Positions 41,488-45,502 of a stretch of DNA of 45,502 nt are shown here, piece after piece. Made by a program: the position numbers and the translations under genes. The notes below the pieces were generated by a model. The model had not been told where the DNA came from and ran no database searches. It saw only the letters and a program-made list of their open reading frames with translations. The stretch spans positions 1 to 45,502 of the forward strand of contig JAFDAS010000021.1 of assembly GCA_019313695.1 (NCBI GenBank). The letters run 5' to 3'. Origin of the DNA: Deltaproteobacteria bacterium (GTDB lineage Bacteria; Desulfobacterota; Syntrophia; Syntrophales; UBA2210). The first letter of the stretch is position 1; every line of letters begins with the position of its first letter.

Positions 41488-42401
41488 GTGTCCAGTCGCT
41501 CCGACTGAAAGCTCCAGCCTATCATCGCCAGCGGTTACTGTTATTCTTTCTCGAATTTGCGGGCAAAAGCTTAGGAAAGATTGAATTACAGAAGCTCATT
41601 CTGCTTTACACAAGGGAGATGCAGTTGGGACACTATGCATTTGTGCCTTTTCGTTATGGTTGTTATTCCTTTGTTTGCGCGGATGATTTGGACTTGTTAG
41701 AGAAGCAGGGATGGGTTACATCAGACGGCAACCGGCTTTCACTGAAAGCAAGTCTCGCCGGGGAGAAATGGGCTGTTGCTTCGGCGGAGCGGAAGGCAGT
41801 TCGCTCGTGGCTCAAGCGGAATCCGAAAAGGGGAGATGCATTGATTGCCGAGACATACCGCCGCTATCCCTATTATGCCATTTTTAGCAAGACGAAAGAG
41901 CATATTCTGACACCTTCCGAGATGAAGGCCGTGGAGCGTTCACTTGATTCCGTAGACAACAAAAATGAGATCGTAGTCTTCACGATTGGTTATGAGGGTA
42001 TCCTGCTTGAGGAGTATCTTAATAAACTCATTCGGAATCGGGTGGTGGTGTTATGTGATGTCCGCCGCAATCCTGTGAGTCGAAAATTCGGGTTTTCCGG
42101 CAGAATGTTATCGCAGGTGTTACCGAAGATCGGGATCAAGTACGTGCATTTTCCGGAACTTGGCATTGAGTCGGAAAAACGTCAGAACCTGAATTCACGG
42201 GAAGCCTACAATGATCTTTTCTATGAGTATCGCCAGGACTTGCCGAGGAGAACAGAAACATTGGCGTTGTTAAAGCAGCAAATTGATGTCGAAAAACGAG
42301 TGGCGCTAACTTGCTTCGAAAAAGATTCGCATCTCTGTCATCGTCACTGTATCACTGATTTGCTCAAATCTGAGTTTGGCTATCGAATCGAGCATTTATG
42401 A
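41484..42401 (+). CDS. DUF488 protein with Panacea/SocA-like N-terminal domain (cassette 2)
   Basis: A 305-residue protein. The C-terminal half (about 165-295) is a DUF488 domain: FTIGYEGILLEEYL, LCDVRRNPVSRKFGFSGR and the end motif CFEKDSHLCHRHCI with C277 and C285-H286-R287. The N-terminal half (about 15-100) resembles a winged-helix or Panacea/SocA-like domain (LGKIELQKLILLYTREMQ, FVPFRYGCYSF). The start is ATG 41484, because the longer frame from 41385 only reads through the scar in the wrong frame for mod. Function is unknown. It overlaps the next gene by four bases (ATGA). Confidence 0.75.
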   Translation: MSVQSLRLKAPAYHRQRLLLFFLEFAGKSLGKIELQKLILLYTREMQLGHYAFVPFRYGCYSFVCADDLDLLEKQGWVTSDGNRLSLKASLAGEKWAVASAERKAVRSWLKRNPKRGDALIAETYRRYPYYAIFSKTKEHILTPSEMKAVERSLDSVDNKNEIVVFTIGYEGILLEEYLNKLIRNRVVVLCDVRRNPVSRKFGFSGRMLSQVLPKIGIKYVHFPELGIESEKRQNLNSREAYNDLFYEYRQDLPRRTETLALLKQQIDVEKRVALTCFEKDSHLCHRHCITDLLKSEFGYRIEHL

Positions 42402-43234
42402 AAGAGAAGATTCTCATCACGGTGAATACCTATCCAACGCTATCGCGGAAATACGCGGAGCTGGTTTGTACGGCCGGAGTGAATGAATCGGGAGAATGGC
42501 GCCGGATCTATCCTGTGCGTTTTCGCCAGTTGCTTGATGATCAGAAATATAGAAAATTTCAGTGGATCGAAGCAGAAATTGAAAAATCGTACATAGATCG
42601 TCGGCCAGAGAGTTACCAGATTGTTCGCGAAGAAAGTTTACGAATTCTGGGGAAACCGCTGACCACGGCAGGTAAGTGGTTCGCAAGACATGAAGTTTTT
42701 CTCAATAAGGTACCAGTTCATGACGATTTGACTGCGATAATCCAGGCGGCACACCAAAATGAACTTTCGCTGGCGGTTTTCAAGCCATTTGAATGGATGG
42801 AATTCACACATGAACCCGTCGAAAGAGAGTGGGACGCTAAGAAGCTGGCTAATTTGGAAGTACAAAGGCGGCAGTTGGATTTCTTCAAAGATGAAACAAC
42901 TCTGGCAGAGGAATTGAAAGTAGTAAAGAAATTACCCTATAAGTTTTCGTATCGATTCAAGGACATTCAAGGAAAGGAAAGCAAGCTGATGATCGAGGAT
43001 TGGGAGATCGGAGCACTTTACTGGAATTGTCTTCATTCGAGTCAGGGGGATGAAGCGGAAGCGGTTTGCAAGGTGAAGACGAAGTATTGGAATGAATTTG
43101 TTGTCAGTAAACGTTTTTCTCCCGCTTTGATTCTTGGGACGACCTTAGAGCATCACAATAAAAAAGCTTCGAATCCATTCGTCATTGTCAGCGTTTTGGC
43201 ACCTCCACTGGATTTGCAGCAAAGGTTGTTTTGA
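42398..43234 (+). CDS. Unrecognised protein, partner of the DUF488 gene (cassette 2)
   Basis: A 278-residue soluble protein I do not recognise. It begins MKEKILITVNTYPTLSRKYA, continues with a Trp-rich RRIYPVRFRQLLDD-like section and has basic stretches near residues 195-210. The ATG overlaps the DUF488 stop. There are no clear nuclease or membrane motifs. Its tight coupling to the DUF488 gene and its place two bases before res indicate that the pair is a unit inserted into the mod-res locus. Confidence 0.7.
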   Translation: MKEKILITVNTYPTLSRKYAELVCTAGVNESGEWRRIYPVRFRQLLDDQKYRKFQWIEAEIEKSYIDRRPESYQIVREESLRILGKPLTTAGKWFARHEVFLNKVPVHDDLTAIIQAAHQNELSLAVFKPFEWMEFTHEPVEREWDAKKLANLEVQRRQLDFFKDETTLAEELKVVKKLPYKFSYRFKDIQGKESKLMIEDWEIGALYWNCLHSSQGDEAEAVCKVKTKYWNEFVVSKRFSPALILGTTLEHHNKKASNPFVIVSVLAPPLDLQQRLF

Positions 43235-43236
43235 TT

Positions 43237-45279
43237 ATGGCATTACACAAAAATTTTCCCGATTCGCCACACGCTGTCCTCGATCCGGATATCCGCTGGT
43301 TTCCTGCTGATGAGGCCTTGCGCGAGACCAGCATGGACAAACTCATGCCGCCTCTGGTATCGCAATTGCGCAAGAAAGTGAAGGAGTTCCGGGACGGCGG
43401 TTACGTCGGCGCGGCCGATACCAGCAAGAGTCTGCTCAACTGGTGGTTTAATACTCCGCACATGCTGGAGCAGGCTGGTGGAACCATGAGTCAGTTTCAG
43501 TACTATTTCGCCCAACGCGAAGCATTGGAAACAATCGTTTACCTGTACGATGTTGCAGGCGTTCAGGATAAGCACGACATGATGCGCTTTGACGCGAGCG
43601 GTCTTGTATCGGGAAGCATGTTCGACGAGACATGGCGGCGCTTTGTAGTCAAGATGGCTACCGGAAGCGGCAAGACCAAGGTCCTCAGCCTTGTGCTGGC
43701 ATGGAGTTTTTTCCACAAACTTTACGAGCCGGACTCACAACTGGCACGCAACTTCCTGGTAATCACGCCCAACATCATTGTGCTGGATCGTATCTACAAG
43801 GATTTTCAGGGACTGCGTATTTTCTTTGAAGATCCGGTGCTTCCTGACAATGGAGTGGACGGCCACAACTGGCGCGATGATTTTCAACTTACCCTGCACA
43901 GGCAAGACGAGGTCACCATCACCAGACCCACCGGCAATATCTTTCTTACCAACATCCACCGCGTCTATTCGGGTGAGGATATTCCGCCATCGCCGGATGA
44001 TGAAGATATGCGAGATTATTTTCTGGGCAAGCGGCCCACGGGCGCGACCACGGATTCCAAGGTGGATTTGGGTATGATCGTTCGTGATATCGACGAGTTG
44101 ATGATCCTGAATGACGAGGCACACCATATCCACGATCCGCGCATGGCCTGGTTTAAATCCATCGAGGATATTCACAACCGGCTGCTTCAAAAAGGTGGTT
44201 CGCTTGCCTTGCAGGTGGATACGACGGCCACACCCAAGCACAATAACGGCGCTATCTTCGTGCAGACCATCGCCGATTACCCGCTGGTGGAAGCCATCTC
44301 CCAAAACGTAGTAAAGCACCCGGTACTGCCCGACGCGCCCAGCCGCGCCAAGCTCTCCGAGCGACAAAGCGCGAAATACACCGAAAAGTACGCCGATTAC
44401 ATTGACCTGGGCGTGATCGAATGGCGCAAGGCGTATGCTGAGCACGAAAAGGTGGGCAAAAAGGCCATCCTGTTCGTCATGACCGATGACACACGCAACT
44501 GCGATGATGTCGCGGAATATCTGGAAGGCCACTACCCCGACTTAAAGGGCTCTGTGCTGGTTATCCACACAAAGAACAACGGCGAAATTTCCGAGGTGCA
44601 ATCAGGCAAAGCCAAAGACGTACTTGAAGACTTACGCAAACAGGCCAATGAGATTGACAACGCCGATAACCGGTTCAAGGCCATCATCTCGGTAATGATG
44701 CTTAAGGAAGGATGGGACGTGAAGAATGTTACCACCATCGTGGGCTTGCGCGCCTATTCTGCCAAGAGTAACATTCTCCCGGAACAGACGCTTGGTCGTG
44801 GACTTCGGAAGATGTACCCCGACGATACAGAGGAATACGTTAGCGTAGTCGGCACGAATGCCTTTATGGAGTTTGTGGAATCCATCCAGGCCGAAGGAGT
44901 TGTCCTGGAGCGCAAGGCGATGGGTGAGGGTACTGCGCCCAAAACGCCTCTGGTAGTTGAGATTGACAAAGAAAATGACAAAAAAGATATCGACGCACTG
45001 GACATAGAAATCCCTGTTCTCACTCCTCGTGTCTACCGCGAATATAAAAACCTCAACGATCTGGACGTGGCCGCGCTGGGACATCAACGCGTGGCTTACC
45101 TGCAGTTCAGTGAGGAAGAGCAGCGGGAGATCGTCTTCAAGGACATCACCAACGGTGAGGTCACCCATACGACGATCCTCGACACGGCAGGTGTCGCCGC
45201 AAACCATCATGAAGGATCTGCGGTTGGTCAGCGGCTACGACGTTCTCTACGGCAAAGTCAAAGCATTCGTACAGGATGA
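43237..45279 (+). CDS. res: Type III restriction endonuclease helicase subunit (Res), frameshifted
   Basis: A 680-residue reading frame carrying the Res helicase. It has Walker A ATGSGKTK (141-148), the DEAH box in LNDEAHHIHD, motif III-like VDTTATPKH and the C-terminal helicase part with GRGLRKMYP. It starts at ATG 43237, with the N-terminus MALHKNFPDSP. After DTAGVA (45196) the frame is lost: the family sequence continues in the +1 frame as QTIMKDLRLVSGYD from 45200. About eight to ten residues between the two look deleted. The nuclease domain that normally follows is absent, so this Res probably cannot cut DNA. Confidence 0.85.
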   Translation: MALHKNFPDSPHAVLDPDIRWFPADEALRETSMDKLMPPLVSQLRKKVKEFRDGGYVGAADTSKSLLNWWFNTPHMLEQAGGTMSQFQYYFAQREALETIVYLYDVAGVQDKHDMMRFDASGLVSGSMFDETWRRFVVKMATGSGKTKVLSLVLAWSFFHKLYEPDSQLARNFLVITPNIIVLDRIYKDFQGLRIFFEDPVLPDNGVDGHNWRDDFQLTLHRQDEVTITRPTGNIFLTNIHRVYSGEDIPPSPDDEDMRDYFLGKRPTGATTDSKVDLGMIVRDIDELMILNDEAHHIHDPRMAWFKSIEDIHNRLLQKGGSLALQVDTTATPKHNNGAIFVQTIADYPLVEAISQNVVKHPVLPDAPSRAKLSERQSAKYTEKYADYIDLGVIEWRKAYAEHEKVGKKAILFVMTDDTRNCDDVAEYLEGHYPDLKGSVLVIHTKNNGEISEVQSGKAKDVLEDLRKQANEIDNADNRFKAIISVMMLKEGWDVKNVTTIVGLRAYSAKSNILPEQTLGRGLRKMYPDDTEEYVSVVGTNAFMEFVESIQAEGVVLERKAMGEGTAPKTPLVVEIDKENDKKDIDALDIEIPVLTPRVYREYKNLNDLDVAALGHQRVAYLQFSEEEQREIVFKDITNGEVTHTTILDTAGVAANHHEGSAVGQRLRRSLRQSQSIRTG

Positions 45280-45400
45280 GTTATTTGACCGCCCGGTAGA
45301 GCTTGAAAGTCCTAACACCCTGCGTAACCTGTCCGAATTGCCGGCTACTAAGATGGTTATAGAAACTTTCAAGAAAGCGATCAACGCCCTTAGGAATTGA
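45200..45400 (+). pseudogene. res: Res continuation in another frame, truncated
   Basis: From 45200 the frame reads QTIMKDLRLVSGYDVLYGKV and on to PATKMVIETFKKAINALRN, which belongs to Res after the helicase core, then stops at 45398-45400. Complete Res proteins run on by about 250 residues to the PD-(D/E)xK nuclease. The stop lies a few bases before a putative transposase end, so an insertion likely cut off the rest. Confidence 0.75.
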
Positions 45401-45413
45401 AAATTAATAACCT

Positions 45414-45502
45414 TTACACTATGGCAACTTTCGGCTTGATCTTATAGTTCCATTCACCGTGAAAACCTGATCGCTCTATACGAACATTCTTCAATTCTTT
45501 GT
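45414..45502 (-). CDS. Partial transposase, probably ISAzo13 family C-terminus
   Basis: Reading the minus strand into the window edge gives about 28 codons ending KELKNVRIERSGFHGEWNYK and IKPKVAIV, then a stop at 45414-45416. The RxxFHGEWNY pattern matches the last residues of ISAzo13-type transposases as I remember them. The rest lies beyond the window, so this is tentative. No terminal inverted repeat could be confirmed. Confidence 0.5.
   Translation of the reverse strand, partial: KELKNVRIERSGFHGEWNYKIKPKVAIV

Noticed and set aside
43735-44532. 265-codon minus-strand open frame opposite res
   Set aside because: It mirrors the helicase gene, with no start signal or family match.

Overview
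The window looks like a chromosome segment of an anaerobic Desulfobacterota-type bacterium (formerly Deltaproteobacteria). This is inferred from gene content, not from a marker phylogeny. Anaerobic or one-carbon signs include an AmrS-type radical SAM enzyme, MoaA, an ADP-forming acyl-CoA synthetase-like protein, an unusual poly-ferredoxin-like protein and a methylenetetrahydrofolate reductase fused to its Cys-rich C-terminal domain. Intergenic regions carry several families of short palindromic repeats of the kind common in such genomes.

Layout. 1-165: the 5' end of smc (minus strand). 488-5019: an acyl-CoA synthetase-like gene and a DUF2007 gene (plus), meeting a moaA / methyltransferase / radical SAM operon on the minus strand. 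5343-9481: an Fe-S protein, then a DUF819 transporter / PLP decarboxylase / ABM-domain cluster. 9761-16490: a PlsC-like acyltransferase, tRNA-Arg(CCG), an AmiC-type amidase with three LysM repeats, and hrpA, with a heptamer repeat array at its start. 16975-22098: Rho_N protein, CBS-ACT protein, murJ, a YrdC/YciO protein and an RNase G/E gene split into two overlapping reading frames. 22211-25538: the MetF fusion and adenine deaminase, whose translation start region is tandemly duplicated.

25552-32637 is a thiamine salvage operon. It opens with a promoter, a TPP riboswitch and an intrinsic terminator. The genes are thiamine pyrophosphokinase, thiD, a three-gene ABC importer with an NMT1/THI5-like binding protein, thiM, thiE and a HAD protein. 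No thiL, thiC or thiG is present in the window. ThiE makes thiamine monophosphate while the pyrophosphokinase needs free thiamine, so the HAD protein is a candidate thiamine monophosphate phosphatase.

33080-45502 is a defence or mobile island with different, more AT-rich coding. It holds a truncated RhuM gene, an XRE regulator with an operator array and an ImmA/IrrE protease, an OLD-like ATPase-TOPRIM protein, a small membrane protein, and a type III restriction-modification locus in which mod and res are pushed apart by two gene cassettes. Cassette 1 is a GHKL ATPase, a STAS-like (DUF4325) protein and a PIN nuclease. Cassette 2 is a DUF488 protein plus an unrecognised partner. Between the cassettes lies a scar made of the first codons of res followed by the last codons of mod, as expected if two different mod-cassette-res loci recombined. 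The res gene itself is frameshifted and cut off next to what looks like the end of an ISAzo13-type transposase. This cassette-bearing locus is the best candidate here for a little-described system.
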